Positions 6,626-15,255 of a stretch of 44,336 nucleotides of DNA are shown piece by piece. Every line of letters starts with the position of its first letter. The stretch's first letter is position 1. This stretch comes from Azoarcus sp. Its GTDB lineage: Bacteria > Pseudomonadota > Gammaproteobacteria > Burkholderiales > Rhodocyclaceae. Position numbers and translations under genes: made by a program. Location: positions 1-44,336 of the forward strand of contig DYFV01000043.1 in assembly GCA_020725025.1 (NCBI GenBank), in the 5' to 3' direction. Under the pieces are notes generated by a model that was not told where the DNA came from, searched no databases, and saw nothing but the letters and a program-made list of their open reading frames with translations.

Positions 6626-9499
6626 TCACACCCGCTCGGCCCGGGCCGCGCCCTCGGCCGGCAGCAGGCCGGTCTGCCGGCGGTGCTGCTGCCGGTGGCG
6701 TTCCTGCCAGGCCGAGGGCTGGGCGACCGGCGTCACCTCGACCGCGGTTACCTTGTATTCCGGGCAGTTGGTGGCCCAGTCGGAGTTGTCGGTGGTGATG
6801 ACGTTGGCGCCGGACTCGGGGAAATGGAAGGTGGTGTAGACCACGCCCGGCTGCACCCGCTCGGTGATCGTCGCGCGCAGCACCGTCTCGCCGGCGCGGC
6901 TGGTGATGCCCACCCAGTCGCCGTCCCTGATGCCCCGGTCCTCGGCGTCCACCGGATGGATCTCCAGCCGGTCCTCCGCGTGCCAGGCGACGTTGGCGGT
7001 GCGCCGGGTCTGGGCGCCCACGTTGTACTGGGAGAGGATGCGCCCGGTGGTGAGGATGAGCGGGAAGCGCTTCGTCACCTTCTCCTCGGTCGCCACGTAC
7101 TCGGTCGGCATGAAGCGGCCCTTGCCGCGCACGAAGCCGTCGATGTGCATGATGGGCGTGCCTTCCGGCGCCGCCTCGTTGCACGGCCACTGGATGCTGC
7201 CCAGGCGCTCGAGCTTGTCGTAGCTCACGCCGTGGAAGGAGGGGGTGAGGCGGGCGATCTCGTCCATGATCTCGGACGGATGCTTGTAGTCCATCGGGTA
7301 GCCGAGCGCGTTGGCGAGGGCGACGGTGACCTCCCAGTCCTCCTTGCCGGCCAGCGGCGGCATGACCTTGCGCACCGGCGAGATGCGCCGCTCGGCGTTG
7401 GTGAAGGTGCCGTTCTTCTCCAGGAAGCTCGCGCCGGGCAGGAAGACGTGGGCGAACTTGGCGGTCTCGTTGAGGAAGAGGTCCTGCACCACGATGCATT
7501 CCATGGAGCGCAGCGCCGCCTCCACGTGCTGGGTGTTGGGGTCGGACTGGGCGATGTCCTCGCCCTCGCAGTACAGGCCCTTGAAGCTGCCGTCCAGCGC
7601 CGCCTCGAACATGTTGGGGATGCGCAGGCCGGGTTCCGGATCCAGCGCGACGCCCCAGGCGCTCTCGAAGAGGCCGCGGGTAGTGCCGTCCGACACGTGC
7701 CGGTAGCCCGGCAGCTCGTGGGGGAAGGAGCCCATGTCGCAGGAGCCCTGCACGTTGTTCTGGCCGCGCAGGGGATTCACGCCCACGCCAAGGCGGCCGA
7801 CGTTGCCGGTGGCCATGGCGAGGTTGGCGATCGCCATCACCATGGTCGAGCCCTGGCTGTGCTCGGTCACCCCCAGGCCGTAGTAGATCGCGGCGTTGCC
7901 GCCGGTGGCGTAGAGGCGGGCGGCGCCGCGCACGGCCTCGGCCGGCACGCCGGTGATCGCCTCGGTCGCCTCGGGCGAGTGCTCGGGGCGGGCGACGAGC
8001 TCGCGCCACATGGCGAAGGAGTCGGCCTCGCAGCGCTCGGCGACGAAGGCCTCGTTCACCAGCCCTTCGGTGACGACGACGTGGGCGAGCGCGTTGGCCA
8101 GCGCCACGTTGGTGCCGGGGCGCAGCTTCAGGTGGTGGGCGGCGCGGTAGTGGGGACCTTTCACCAGGTCGATCGCGCGCGGGTCGGCGACGATCAGCTT
8201 CGCCCCCTGGCGCAGCCGGCGCTTCAACTGCGAGCCGAACACCGGATGGCCGTCGGTGGGGTTGGCGCCGATCACCATGATCACGTCGGCCTTCATGACC
8301 GAGTCGAAGGTCTGGGTGCCGGCCGACTCGCCCAGGGTCTGCTTGAGGCCGTAGCCGGTGGGCGAGTGGCAGACGCGGGCGCAGGTGTCCACGTTGTTGT
8401 TGCCGAAGGCGGCGCGCACCAGCTTCTGCACCAGGTAGGTCTCTTCGTTGGTGCAGCGGGAGGAGGTGATGCCCCCGATGGAATCGCGGCCGTACTTGGC
8501 CTGGATGCGGCGGAACTCGGAGGCGGCGTAGGCAATCGCCTCTTCCCAGCTCACCTTCTGCCACGGCTCGTCGATGCGCTTGCGGATCATCGGCGTGGTG
8601 ATGCGGTCCGGGTGGGTGGCGTAGCCCCAGGCGAAGCGGCCCTTGACGCAGGAGTGGCCGTGGTTGGCGTGGCCGTCCTTGTTCGGGACCATGCGCACCA
8701 CTTCGGTCCCCTTCATCTCGGCCTTGAAGGAGCAGCCCACGCCGCAGTAGGCGCAGGTGGTGACCACGCTCTTCTCGGCCTGGCCCATGTCGATGACCGA
8801 CTTCTCCATGAGCGTGGCGGTCGGGCACGCCTGCACGCAGGCGCCGCAGGACACGCACTCGGAGTCCATGAAGGCCTGGTCCTGGCCCGGCGAGACCCGC
8901 GATTCGAAGCCGCGCCCGGAGATGGTGAGGGCGAAGGTGCCCTGGGTCTCCTCACAGGCGCGCACGCAGCGGTTGCACACGATGCACTTGGAGGCATCGT
9001 AGGCGAAGTAGGGGTTGGAGGTGTCGATCGGTGCGCGGTTTTCCGCGTCGAAGTGGTTCTTGTTGCCGTCCATGCCGTAGCGTACTTCGCGCAGGCCCAC
9101 CACGCCGGCCATGTCCTGCAGCTCGCAGTTGCCGTTGGCGGAGCAGGTGAGGCAGTCCAGCGGGTGGTCGGAGATGTAGAGCTCCATCACCCCGCGGCGC
9201 AGCTCGGCGAGCTTGGGGGTCTGGGTGCGCACCACCATGCCGGGCTCGGCCGGGGTGGTGCACGAAGCCGGAAAGCCGCGCCGGCCCTCGATCTCGACCG
9301 AGCACAGGCGGCACGAGCCCCAGGGCTCGAGGCTGTCGGTGGCGCACAGCTTGGGGACGGCGATGTCGGCTTCCTGGGCGGCACGCATCACCGAGGTGCC
9401 GGCGGGCACGGTGACCTCGACGCCGTCGATGGTCAGGGTGACGAGTTGTTCGGACTCGCGCCGGGGCGTGCCGTAATCGGTTTCGCGGGGGAGGGACAT
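6626..9499 (-). CDS. fdsA: NAD-dependent formate dehydrogenase, catalytic alpha subunit
   Basis: The 957-residue protein carries the cofactor chain of FdsA. An N-terminal 2Fe-2S domain (Cys52, 63, 66, 80) is followed by a NuoG-like His/Cys cluster region (about 103-142) and a two-cluster ferredoxin region (Cys172-182 and 215-225). A further 4Fe-4S motif starts at Cys249, and the molybdopterin domain follows. The Mo ligand is Cys377, next to His378 in TCARVCHSP, so this is a cysteine rather than a selenocysteine enzyme. It oxidises formate to CO2 and passes electrons to FdsB and FdsG for NAD reduction. ATG 9499 has an AGGAGA ribosome site, and fdsB lies 26 bp upstream. Confidence 0.96.
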   Translation of the reverse strand: MSLPRETDYGTPRRESEQLVTLTIDGVEVTVPAGTSVMRAAQEADIAVPKLCATDSLEPWGSCRLCSVEIEGRRGFPASCTTPAEPGMVVRTQTPKLAELRRGVMELYISDHPLDCLTCSANGNCELQDMAGVVGLREVRYGMDGNKNHFDAENRAPIDTSNPYFAYDASKCIVCNRCVRACEETQGTFALTISGRGFESRVSPGQDQAFMDSECVSCGACVQACPTATLMEKSVIDMGQAEKSVVTTCAYCGVGCSFKAEMKGTEVVRMVPNKDGHANHGHSCVKGRFAWGYATHPDRITTPMIRKRIDEPWQKVSWEEAIAYAASEFRRIQAKYGRDSIGGITSSRCTNEETYLVQKLVRAAFGNNNVDTCARVCHSPTGYGLKQTLGESAGTQTFDSVMKADVIMVIGANPTDGHPVFGSQLKRRLRQGAKLIVADPRAIDLVKGPHYRAAHHLKLRPGTNVALANALAHVVVTEGLVNEAFVAERCEADSFAMWRELVARPEHSPEATEAITGVPAEAVRGAARLYATGGNAAIYYGLGVTEHSQGSTMVMAIANLAMATGNVGRLGVGVNPLRGQNNVQGSCDMGSFPHELPGYRHVSDGTTRGLFESAWGVALDPEPGLRIPNMFEAALDGSFKGLYCEGEDIAQSDPNTQHVEAALRSMECIVVQDLFLNETAKFAHVFLPGASFLEKNGTFTNAERRISPVRKVMPPLAGKEDWEVTVALANALGYPMDYKHPSEIMDEIARLTPSFHGVSYDKLERLGSIQWPCNEAAPEGTPIMHIDGFVRGKGRFMPTEYVATEEKVTKRFPLILTTGRILSQYNVGAQTRRTANVAWHAEDRLEIHPVDAEDRGIRDGDWVGITSRAGETVLRATITERVQPGVVYTTFHFPESGANVITTDNSDWATNCPEYKVTAVEVTPVAQPSAWQERHRQQHRRQTGLLPAEGAARAERV

Positions 9500-9525
9500 G
9501 GGTCTGGTTCTCCTGGCCGTGCGGC

Positions 9526-11088
9526 TTACGCCGCGGTCTTCTTTGCGAGATCCCGGTCGAGACCGAAGTCCTCGGGGAAATGCCTGAGCGCCGACTGCAC
9601 CGGGTAGGGCGTCATGCCGCCGAGCGCGCACAGCGAGCCGTTCAGCATCGTGTCGCACAGGGAATCCAGCAGCGCCACGTTCCTGCCGCGCTCGGTGCCG
9701 GCGATGATGCGGTCGATCACCTCCACGCCGCGGGTCGAGCCGATGCGGCAGGGCGTGCACTTGCCGCAGGACTCCACCGCGCAGAACTCCATGGCGTAGC
9801 GGGCGAGCTTCGCCATGTCGGCGCTGTCGTCGAAGGCGACCAGGCCGCCGTGGCCCACCATGGCGCCGATGCCCACGTAGGCCTCGTAGTCGAGGGGCAC
9901 GTCGAACTGGGACTCGGGCACGTAGGCGCCCAGCGGTCCGCCCACCTGCACCGCGCGGATCGGCCGGCCGCTCGCCGAGCCGCCGCCGAAGTCGTAGAGG
10001 AGCTCGCGCAGGGTCACGCCGAAGGCCTTCTCCACCAGGCCGGGGCGCTTCAGGTTGCCGGCGAGCTGGAAGGGCAGCGTGCCGCGGGAGCGGCCCATGC
10101 CGTAGTCGCGGTAGAAGGCCGCACCCTTGGCCAGGATCACCGGCACCGAGGCGAGGCTCATCACGTTGTTGATCACCGTCGGCTTGCCGAAGAGGCCCGA
10201 GATCGCCGGCAGGGGCGGCTTGGCGCGCACCGTGCCGCGCTTGCCCTCCAGGCTCTCCAGCATGGCGGTCTCCTCGCCGCAGATGTAGGCGCCGGCGCCA
10301 AGGCGCACCTCCAGCTCGAAGGCCCGGCCCGAGCCCATCACGTCGGGGCCGAGGTAGCCGGCGGCGCGGGCGCGCTCGATGGCGGCATTCAACACGCGCT
10401 GGGCGTGGGGGTACTCGGAGCGCAGGTAGATGTAGCCCCGGGTCGCCCCCACCGCGATGCCGGCGATGGCCATGCCCTCGATCAGGCAGTAGGGGTCGCC
10501 CTCCATCACCATGCGGTCGGAGAAGGTGCCCGAGTCGCCCTCGTCGGCGTTGCACACCACGTACTTCTGTTCGGCCGTGGCGTTGAGCACCGTATTCCAC
10601 TTGATGCCGGTGGGAAAGGCCGCGCCGCCACGTCCGCGCAGGCCGGAGTCGGTGACTTCCTTGACCACGTCCGCGCCGGACAGCGCGATCGCCCGGGCCA
10701 GCCCGGCGAAGCCGCCGTGGTGGCGGTAGTCCTCGATGGACAGCGGGTCGGTGACGCCCACCCGGGCGAAGGTCAGGCGCTCCTGGCGGGCGAGCCAGGG
10801 GATGGCCTCGGTCGGGCCGTGGGCGAGGGGGTGCGTGCCGCCCGTGAGAAAGCCCGCGTCGAACAGGCCCGCCACGTCCTGCGCGCGCACCGGTCCGTAG
10901 GCGAGCCGCCCGGCGGGCGTTTCCACCTCCACCAGCGGTTCCAGCCAGAACAGGCCCCGCGAGCCGTTGCGCACGATCTCCACCTCGATTCCGCGCCGCG
11001 CGGCCTCGGCCGCCGCGGCCCGGGCGACGCGCTCGGCGCCGACCGACAGCGCGCTCGAGTCGCCCGGGACATAGATGCGCGCGCTCAT
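9526..11088 (-). CDS. fdsB: NAD-dependent formate dehydrogenase, beta subunit
   Basis: The 520-residue diaphorase subunit is homologous to NuoF. A thioredoxin-like N-terminal region of about 110 residues precedes the NAD and FMN part, seen in [27 protein letters not shown] and [13 protein letters not shown]. The C-terminal 4Fe-4S ligands are in [13 protein letters not shown]. It accepts electrons from FdsA and reduces NAD at FMN. Its start overlaps the fdsG stop by four bases (ATGA), which indicates translational coupling. Confidence 0.96.
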   Translation of the reverse strand: MSARIYVPGDSSALSVGAERVARAAAAEAARRGIEVEIVRNGSRGLFWLEPLVEVETPAGRLAYGPVRAQDVAGLFDAGFLTGGTHPLAHGPTEAIPWLARQERLTFARVGVTDPLSIEDYRHHGGFAGLARAIALSGADVVKEVTDSGLRGRGGAAFPTGIKWNTVLNATAEQKYVVCNADEGDSGTFSDRMVMEGDPYCLIEGMAIAGIAVGATRGYIYLRSEYPHAQRVLNAAIERARAAGYLGPDVMGSGRAFELEVRLGAGAYICGEETAMLESLEGKRGTVRAKPPLPAISGLFGKPTVINNVMSLASVPVILAKGAAFYRDYGMGRSRGTLPFQLAGNLKRPGLVEKAFGVTLRELLYDFGGGSASGRPIRAVQVGGPLGAYVPESQFDVPLDYEAYVGIGAMVGHGGLVAFDDSADMAKLARYAMEFCAVESCGKCTPCRIGSTRGVEVIDRIIAGTERGRNVALLDSLCDTMLNGSLCALGGMTPYPVQSALRHFPEDFGLDRDLAKKTAA

Positions 11089-11648
11089 CGGCTCACCCCG
11101 CCGTCCCGTAGCCCGGATGGCGCTCCGGCGGAATCCCGGGGCAGCAGTCCGGCATCCGCCTCCTCGCCGCGCAGCGCCGCCACCACCTCGTCGAAGCCGG
11201 CCGCGTCGAGGCGCCCGAGGATCTCGTCGCCGACCCGGATCGCCGGCGAACAGGCGCAGTTGCCGAGGCAGTACACCGGCTCCAGGGTCACCGCGCCGTC
11301 GGCCGTGGTCTCGTGCCAGTCGATGCCCAGGCTCGCCTTGGCGTGCGCCTCCAGGGCCTCGCCCCCCATCGCCTGACAGGACTCCGCGCGGCAGACCTGG
11401 ACCACGTGGCGGCCCGGCGGGGTGGTGCGGAAGTGGTGGTAGAAGCTGATCACGCCATGGACCTCGGCGCGGGACAGGTCGAGGGTCTCGGCGATGACCG
11501 GCACCGCCTCGGCCGGCACCCAGCCGAGCTCGCCCTGGATGGCGTGGAGGATGGGGAGCAGGGCGCCCGGCATGCCATGGTGGGCGCCGGCGATGCTCCG
11601 TACCCGCGCGAGGCGGGCGGTGGCTGGGTCGGGATGGGCTTGGGTCAC
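11085..11648 (-). CDS. fdsG: NAD-dependent formate dehydrogenase, gamma subunit
   Basis: The 187-residue protein is NuoE-like. It has a helical N-terminal domain with the [10 protein letters not shown] motif and a thioredoxin-fold 2Fe-2S domain with ligands in CRAESCQ and CLGNCACSP. It pairs with FdsB to form the NADH-producing module. This is the first gene of the fds operon, transcribed away from the divergent regulator at 11768. The 119-bp gap between them holds a strong palindrome. The C-terminal tail after about residue 165 is Gly/Ser/Arg-rich and probably not part of the fold. Confidence 0.95.
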   Translation of the reverse strand: MTQAHPDPATARLARVRSIAGAHHGMPGALLPILHAIQGELGWVPAEAVPVIAETLDLSRAEVHGVISFYHHFRTTPPGRHVVQVCRAESCQAMGGEALEAHAKASLGIDWHETTADGAVTLEPVYCLGNCACSPAIRVGDEILGRLDAAGFDEVVAALRGEEADAGLLPRDSAGAPSGLRDGGVSR

Positions 11649-11668
11649 GCTTGCCTCCGCAACGAACT

Positions 11669-11692
11669 AAATATGCACTTCAATGCATATTT
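11669..11692. promoter_or_regulatory. Palindrome in the fds/fdsR intergenic region
   Basis: AAATATGCA at 11669-11677 and TGCATATTT at 11684-11692 are a perfect 9-bp inverted repeat with a 6-bp spacer. It is strikingly AT-rich for this DNA. It lies 21 bases upstream of fdsG and about 75 bases before the regulator gene. A regulator in the ModE/LysR class binds as a dimer, so this is a good candidate operator for control of the formate dehydrogenase. Confidence 0.7.
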
Positions 11693-11702
11693 GGGGTTGA
11701 TT

Positions 11703-11736
11703 TGCTATTACTCCCTGTTTTGCAGGTAAATTAGCA
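11703..11736. promoter_or_regulatory. Second, imperfect inverted repeat before fdsR
   Basis: TGCTA at 11703-11707 and TAGCA at 11732-11736 flank CCTG and CAGG inner repeats, with mismatches between them. Together with the 11669-11692 palindrome it may give two regulator sites, one per divergent promoter. The pairing is imperfect, so confidence is modest. Confidence 0.4.
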
Positions 11737-11767
11737 CCATGTTCCAGAAATCACGATATGAAGTTTT

Positions 11768-12868
11768 ATGCCGAAAGAGCTGATCACCATCGAGCCGGCG
11801 TGGCGCTTCCGCAACGCCGCCGGACAGGAGCTCGACCCCCTGCTGTTCCGGGTCCTGCAGGCCATCCACCAGACCGGCAAGCTGACGGACGCGGCCGCCC
11901 GGGTCGGCTATTCCTATCGCCATTGCTGGAATCTGATCCATCACTGGTCCGGCTTCTTCGGCGTGCCCCTGGTCGAGCTGGTCAAGGGGCGCGGCGCGCG
12001 GCTCACGCCCCTCGGCGAGAAGCTCGCCTGGGCGGCCGAGCGGGTGCAGGCGCGGCTGGGCCCGCAGCTGCAGAACCTGGCGGTGGAGATCGACCGGGAG
12101 ATCAGCCGCGCCATGAGCGAAAGCCAGCCGACCCTGCGCCTGCACGCCAGCCACGGTTTCGCGGTGGATCTGTTGCCGGAGCTGTTCGCGCAGATCGGCA
12201 AGGCGCGCCTGGAGCTGCTGTATCTCGGCTCGGTCGAGGCGATGGCCTCGATGGCGCGGGGCAACTGCGAGCTGTGCGGCTTTCACCTGCCCAAGGACCT
12301 GGCGGCCGAGGAGCTGGTGGCCCGCTGCACCAAGTACCTCAAGCCGCGCACCCACCGGCTGATCCGCCTGGTCACCCGCACCCAGGGCCTGTTCGTCGCC
12401 GCGGGGAATCCCCTGGGCATCCGCAGCCTCGGCGACCTGGCCGCGCCCGGGGTGCGCTTCGTGAACCGTCAGCCCAACTCCGGCACCCGCATCCTGTTCG
12501 ACCTGCTGCTGGCGCAGGCGCGGGTGAAGCCCGAGGCCGTCGCCACCTACGAGCAGGTGGAGTTCACCCACTCCGCGGTGGCCGCCTTCGTCGCCAGCGG
12601 CATGGCCGACGCCGGCTTCGGCGTCGCGGCGGCGGCGAGCCGCTTCAAGCTGGACTTCCTGCCGCTCGCCCAGGAGACCTATTTCCTCGCCTGCCGCCAC
12701 GACGTGCTGGAGCAGCCGGCGATGCAGGACCTGCTCGGGATGCTGCGCAGCCCGCTCTTCGCGCAGCGGGTCGTCGCCCTGCCGGGCTACGACGCCCAGG
12801 GGGCGGGGGAGGTGCTGCGGGTGGACAGCCTGTTCGAGGGGTCGGTCGGCCCCGCGGGGGGTGGTTGA
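11768..12868 (+). CDS. fdsR: FdsR-type transcriptional regulator
   Basis: The 366-residue protein starts with a ModE/LysR-like winged helix (about residues 15-75, including LTDAAARVGYSYRHCWNLI). A helical linker and a periplasmic-binding-protein-like ligand domain (about 125-345) follow. This combination, divergent from an fds operon, matches FdsR, which controls soluble formate dehydrogenase genes. The effector could be formate or a molybdenum species; the sequence does not say which. ATG 11768 is preceded by few ribosome-site bases, and an ATG at 11758 is in another frame. The C-terminal Gly-rich tail is short. Confidence 0.85.
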   Translation: MPKELITIEPAWRFRNAAGQELDPLLFRVLQAIHQTGKLTDAAARVGYSYRHCWNLIHHWSGFFGVPLVELVKGRGARLTPLGEKLAWAAERVQARLGPQLQNLAVEIDREISRAMSESQPTLRLHASHGFAVDLLPELFAQIGKARLELLYLGSVEAMASMARGNCELCGFHLPKDLAAEELVARCTKYLKPRTHRLIRLVTRTQGLFVAAGNPLGIRSLGDLAAPGVRFVNRQPNSGTRILFDLLLAQARVKPEAVATYEQVEFTHSAVAAFVASGMADAGFGVAAAASRFKLDFLPLAQETYFLACRHDVLEQPAMQDLLGMLRSPLFAQRVVALPGYDAQGAGEVLRVDSLFEGSVGPAGGG

Positions 12869-12944
12869 GGGGCCGGCGCCGCGCCCATTGTGTCGCTACC
12901 CGCCTTTGTCCCGCTCGGTCTTCGCCAAGGGGGAGATCTCCTAC

Positions 12945-13256
12945 CTAATCCACCGCGCTCGTGGCGAGGCCCTTTGCCCGGACGAGCGCCTCCAGGGCCT
13001 CGTCGCTGTACTGCGCTTCGATGCGGTTCGCTTCGGCGATCGCCTCGGCTTCCAGGTCGCCGCTGCAGTCGCGGGGCGGCTGCCGGCGCCAGTCCTCGAG
13101 ATAGGCGTCCGAGCTGCCCTTGCCGGCGCGCATCGCGGCCCGGTCGATCGCGACCTGGAAACGCTCGGACAGCTGCACCTTCGCGCTGTCCCGACCGCTC
13201 TTGACGATCACCTGCGCGGGGATGTCCCGCCACTGCACCACAATCAGCTTTGCCAT
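12945..13256 (-). CDS. 'Virulence factor' family protein
   Basis: This 103-residue protein opens with MAKLIVVQWRDIPAQVIVK, the signature of a small family annotated only as virulence factor. It is all soluble and charged, with no Cys cluster and one Cys in total. Despite the family name, members are known to me mainly from clusters with DUF1638, MttB-like and methyl-THF methyltransferase genes, so a part in corrinoid-dependent demethylation is more likely. Its start overlaps the end of the DUF1638 gene by 13 bases, showing coupled translation. Biochemical function unknown. Confidence 0.8.
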   Translation of the reverse strand: MAKLIVVQWRDIPAQVIVKSGRDSAKVQLSERFQVAIDRAAMRAGKGSSDAYLEDWRRQPPRDCSGDLEAEAIAEANRIEAQYSDEALEALVRAKGLATSAVD

Positions 13257-13897
13257 TCGCTTCGCTCCGCATTGGGGGCGGGCGCCGCGCCCCGATGAAA
13301 TCTGACCAGGGATCGCTCGAGGTCGCCGTAGCCGGTGTACCGGTATTCGAACGCGAGCTCGAGGCGCGCGGCGGCCGCGCGTGCCTGTGCGAGGAGCTCC
13401 CCATCCACGTGCTGGGCCAGATACACCAGGCGGCGGTAGTTGCCGAAATACTGAGCCGCCAGCTCCGGGTGGCGCTCGATGCCGAGCTCGCGGAGCACCA
13501 GCCGCTCGAAATGTCGCACCAGAAAATCGGTCAGGTAGAAGCTGCCCGGCTCCGCATCGGCGAGCGCGGCGAAAGCGGGCGTACCCGCGAAGAACTCGTA
13601 GCAATGGGCGCCCGGCAGGCGCTCCACGCCCTCGTCCTCGAGCACCCGGTCGAGCAGACCACCGGTGCCGCAGTCCGCATAGGCGACGAGGATGCGGCCG
13701 AAATGCCCCCGCGCGGCCCGGATCTTCTCGCGCACCGCCGCCGGAATCCTCTCCGGGCGGTTGTGCAGGTCGGCCGGCAGGCACTGCAACTGCATGTGTC
13801 GCCAGCCGTTTGCGTCGATCACGGCCTTGAGCTCGCGGGCGATCGCGCCGCAAGCGATGATCAGCGCGGGTGCCATGCCGGGACACTCCATCGCCAT
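13244..13897 (-). CDS. DUF1638 domain protein
   Basis: The 217-residue protein matches DUF1638: ALIIACGAIARELKAV near the start, then a CLPADLHNRPERIPAAV stretch, YADCGTGG, and a C-terminal YRYTGYGDLERSL. Conserved Cys and His residues in the first two motifs could bind a metal. The family has no proven activity but recurs beside MttB-family and corrinoid genes. I chose ATG 13897 (MAMECPG); the frame is open to 13978, but that extension looks non-coding. Met at 13876 is an alternative. It overlaps the downstream 'virulence factor' gene by 13 bases. Confidence 0.85.
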   Translation of the reverse strand: MAMECPGMAPALIIACGAIARELKAVIDANGWRHMQLQCLPADLHNRPERIPAAVREKIRAARGHFGRILVAYADCGTGGLLDRVLEDEGVERLPGAHCYEFFAGTPAFAALADAEPGSFYLTDFLVRHFERLVLRELGIERHPELAAQYFGNYRRLVYLAQHVDGELLAQARAAAARLELAFEYRYTGYGDLERSLVRFHRGAAPAPNAERSEWQS

Positions 13898-14092
13898 GCA
13901 CCGTCCACCAGCTCCGCCATGGGCGCCTTCTCCTCGTTCCAGGATGTTTCGGGCACCGCTCCTGCGGACCCGTGGCACCTAGGTTAGGACGACCGATCCG
14001 GGGACACGCGCATTGCTACGACGCGTTCGTGCCGATTCGCGACGTGGTGGAGCCCGCGCCGCCCGGAGCCGGACGACGCGGCCCGCAGGATG

Positions 14093-15112
14093 TCACGCCT
14101 TCAACGGCGAGGCGTCGCGGGCCTCGCGCAGGGCGTCGGCCAGACGGCTCCATTCGCCTTCGCACGCCGGCAGACCGAAGCGGATCAGCGAATGCCGCTC
14201 GAAGTGGCGCGTCAGGATCGCTCGGCGTGCGAGGAACTCGTGCAGGGCCCGGGCCTGCGGCGAGGCGAGGGTTGCGAACAGGGCGGTCGCGCCGACTTCG
14301 CCCAGAGGTTCGAGCAGTGCGGCGAGACGCCGTCCGGCCGAATGCAGGCGCGGGCGCATCCCCGCCTGCCACGCGCGGTCCGCGAGGGCGAGGCGCGCCA
14401 CTTCGCGCGCCGGGCCCGACACCGTCCAGGGGCCGAGCCGTGCGGCCAGCCGCTCGCGCACGGTCGTCGTGGCGAACACGAAGCCCACCCGCGCACCTGC
14501 GAGGCCGAAGAACTTGCCCAGCGAGCGCAGCACGATCAGGTTGGGCGCCTCCTCGGTGCCCGCGAGGGGAGCGAGGCTGTCATCCGGCGTCGCGTCGATG
14601 AAGGCTTCGTCTACGAGCAGGATGCCGTCGCGCTCGCGAAGTCGCGCGGCAGCCTTCAAGAGCGCGTCCGCGCCGCAGCGCCGAGCCGTGGGGTTGTTGG
14701 GGTTGCACAGCACGACGTGCCGGGTATCGGTCCGCAGCGCCTCGTCGATCGATGCGCCGACGACCTCGCGGACCTGGTGGCCGGCCGCCTGCCACGCGTG
14801 CGGGTGCTCGTTGTACAGGGGCGAAAGGCAGGTGACCGACGCCTGCGGGAACAGCGCCGGGAGCGCCTGTATCGCGGCCTGCGAGCCCGCGACCGGCATG
14901 CCGTTCGCGCTGCCGTAATAGGTTTCCGCGGCCGCTTCGAGACCGTCCCCCGCCTCCGGCAGGCGGAGCCAGACCCGCGCGTCGAGCGGCGGAACCGGCC
15001 ACCCGAAGGGGCTCACGCCGGTCGACAGGTCCAGCCAATCGGCCAGGGGGATCCGGTAGCGGGCCGCGGCGGCGCGCAGCTGTCCACCGTGTTCAGGCAT
15101 CTTCGAGTCCAT
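14093..15112 (-). CDS. cobD: Threonine-phosphate decarboxylase-like PLP enzyme
   Basis: The 339-residue protein is a fold-type I PLP enzyme of the CobD/CobC type, which makes aminopropanol phosphate for the cobalamin nucleotide loop. Visible features are LDLSTGVSPFGWP near the start, GSQAAIQALP, CNPNNPTAR, and the PLP lysine in RSLGKFFGLAGARVGF. The histidinol-phosphate aminotransferase HisC is related, but the STGVSPFG opening and cobalamin context favour CobD. The start is ATG 15112; an alternative ATG lies four codons later. It ties the cluster to B12 supply, though it is the only cobalamin synthesis gene in the window. Confidence 0.82.
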   Translation of the reverse strand: MDSKMPEHGGQLRAAAARYRIPLADWLDLSTGVSPFGWPVPPLDARVWLRLPEAGDGLEAAAETYYGSANGMPVAGSQAAIQALPALFPQASVTCLSPLYNEHPHAWQAAGHQVREVVGASIDEALRTDTRHVVLCNPNNPTARRCGADALLKAAARLRERDGILLVDEAFIDATPDDSLAPLAGTEEAPNLIVLRSLGKFFGLAGARVGFVFATTTVRERLAARLGPWTVSGPAREVARLALADRAWQAGMRPRLHSAGRRLAALLEPLGEVGATALFATLASPQARALHEFLARRAILTRHFERHSLIRFGLPACEGEWSRLADALREARDASPLKA

Positions 15113-15145
15113 GGGGGCGTGTGTCTCTTGCCTCTGCAAAGAAAG

Positions 15146-15217
15146 GGAAAAGGTGCCGCATGTGAGGAACGAAGAGGAGGGAGAGGGAAGTCCTCATATG
15201 CTTCGTGGCACCTTTCC
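15146..15217. repeat. Long hairpin with permuted, pseudoknot-like pairing
   Basis: GGTGCC (15152-15157) pairs with GGCACC (15207-15212), flanked by GGAAAA and TTTCC. GCATGTGAGGA (15158-15168) pairs with TCCTCATATGC (15191-15201) with one G-U. ACGAA (15169-15173) can pair with TTCGT (15202-15206), but this crosses the second stem, so the two form alternatives or a pseudoknot. The loop is purine-rich on the plus strand. On the minus strand the hairpin is followed by TTTTCCCTTTC. It lies between pabB and cobD, in the cobD leader. Confidence 0.6.
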
Positions 15218-15219
15218 AA

Positions 15220-15243
15220 AAACCGAAGGCCGGCTTGCCGGCC
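15220..15243 (-). terminator. Rho-independent terminator after pabB
   Basis: Reading leftward after the pabB stop at 15256, GGCCGGC and GCCGGCC (15228-15243) form a perfect 7-bp stem with a 2-base loop. TTCGGTTTTT follows. The position and T-run fit termination of pabB. Confidence 0.65.
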
Positions 15244-15255
15244 GGGCGGTCCGTG

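Noticed and set aside
6683..9607. Very long open frame on the plus strand opposite fdsA
   Set aside because: It is a GC-bias shadow: the product is rich in Gly, Ala, His and Val with no domain, while fdsA on the other strand is full length and unmistakable.
15113..15255. Cobalamin riboswitch before cobD
   Set aside because: The region is only about 140 bp and lacks the conserved B12-box and core stretches; only a hairpin is present.
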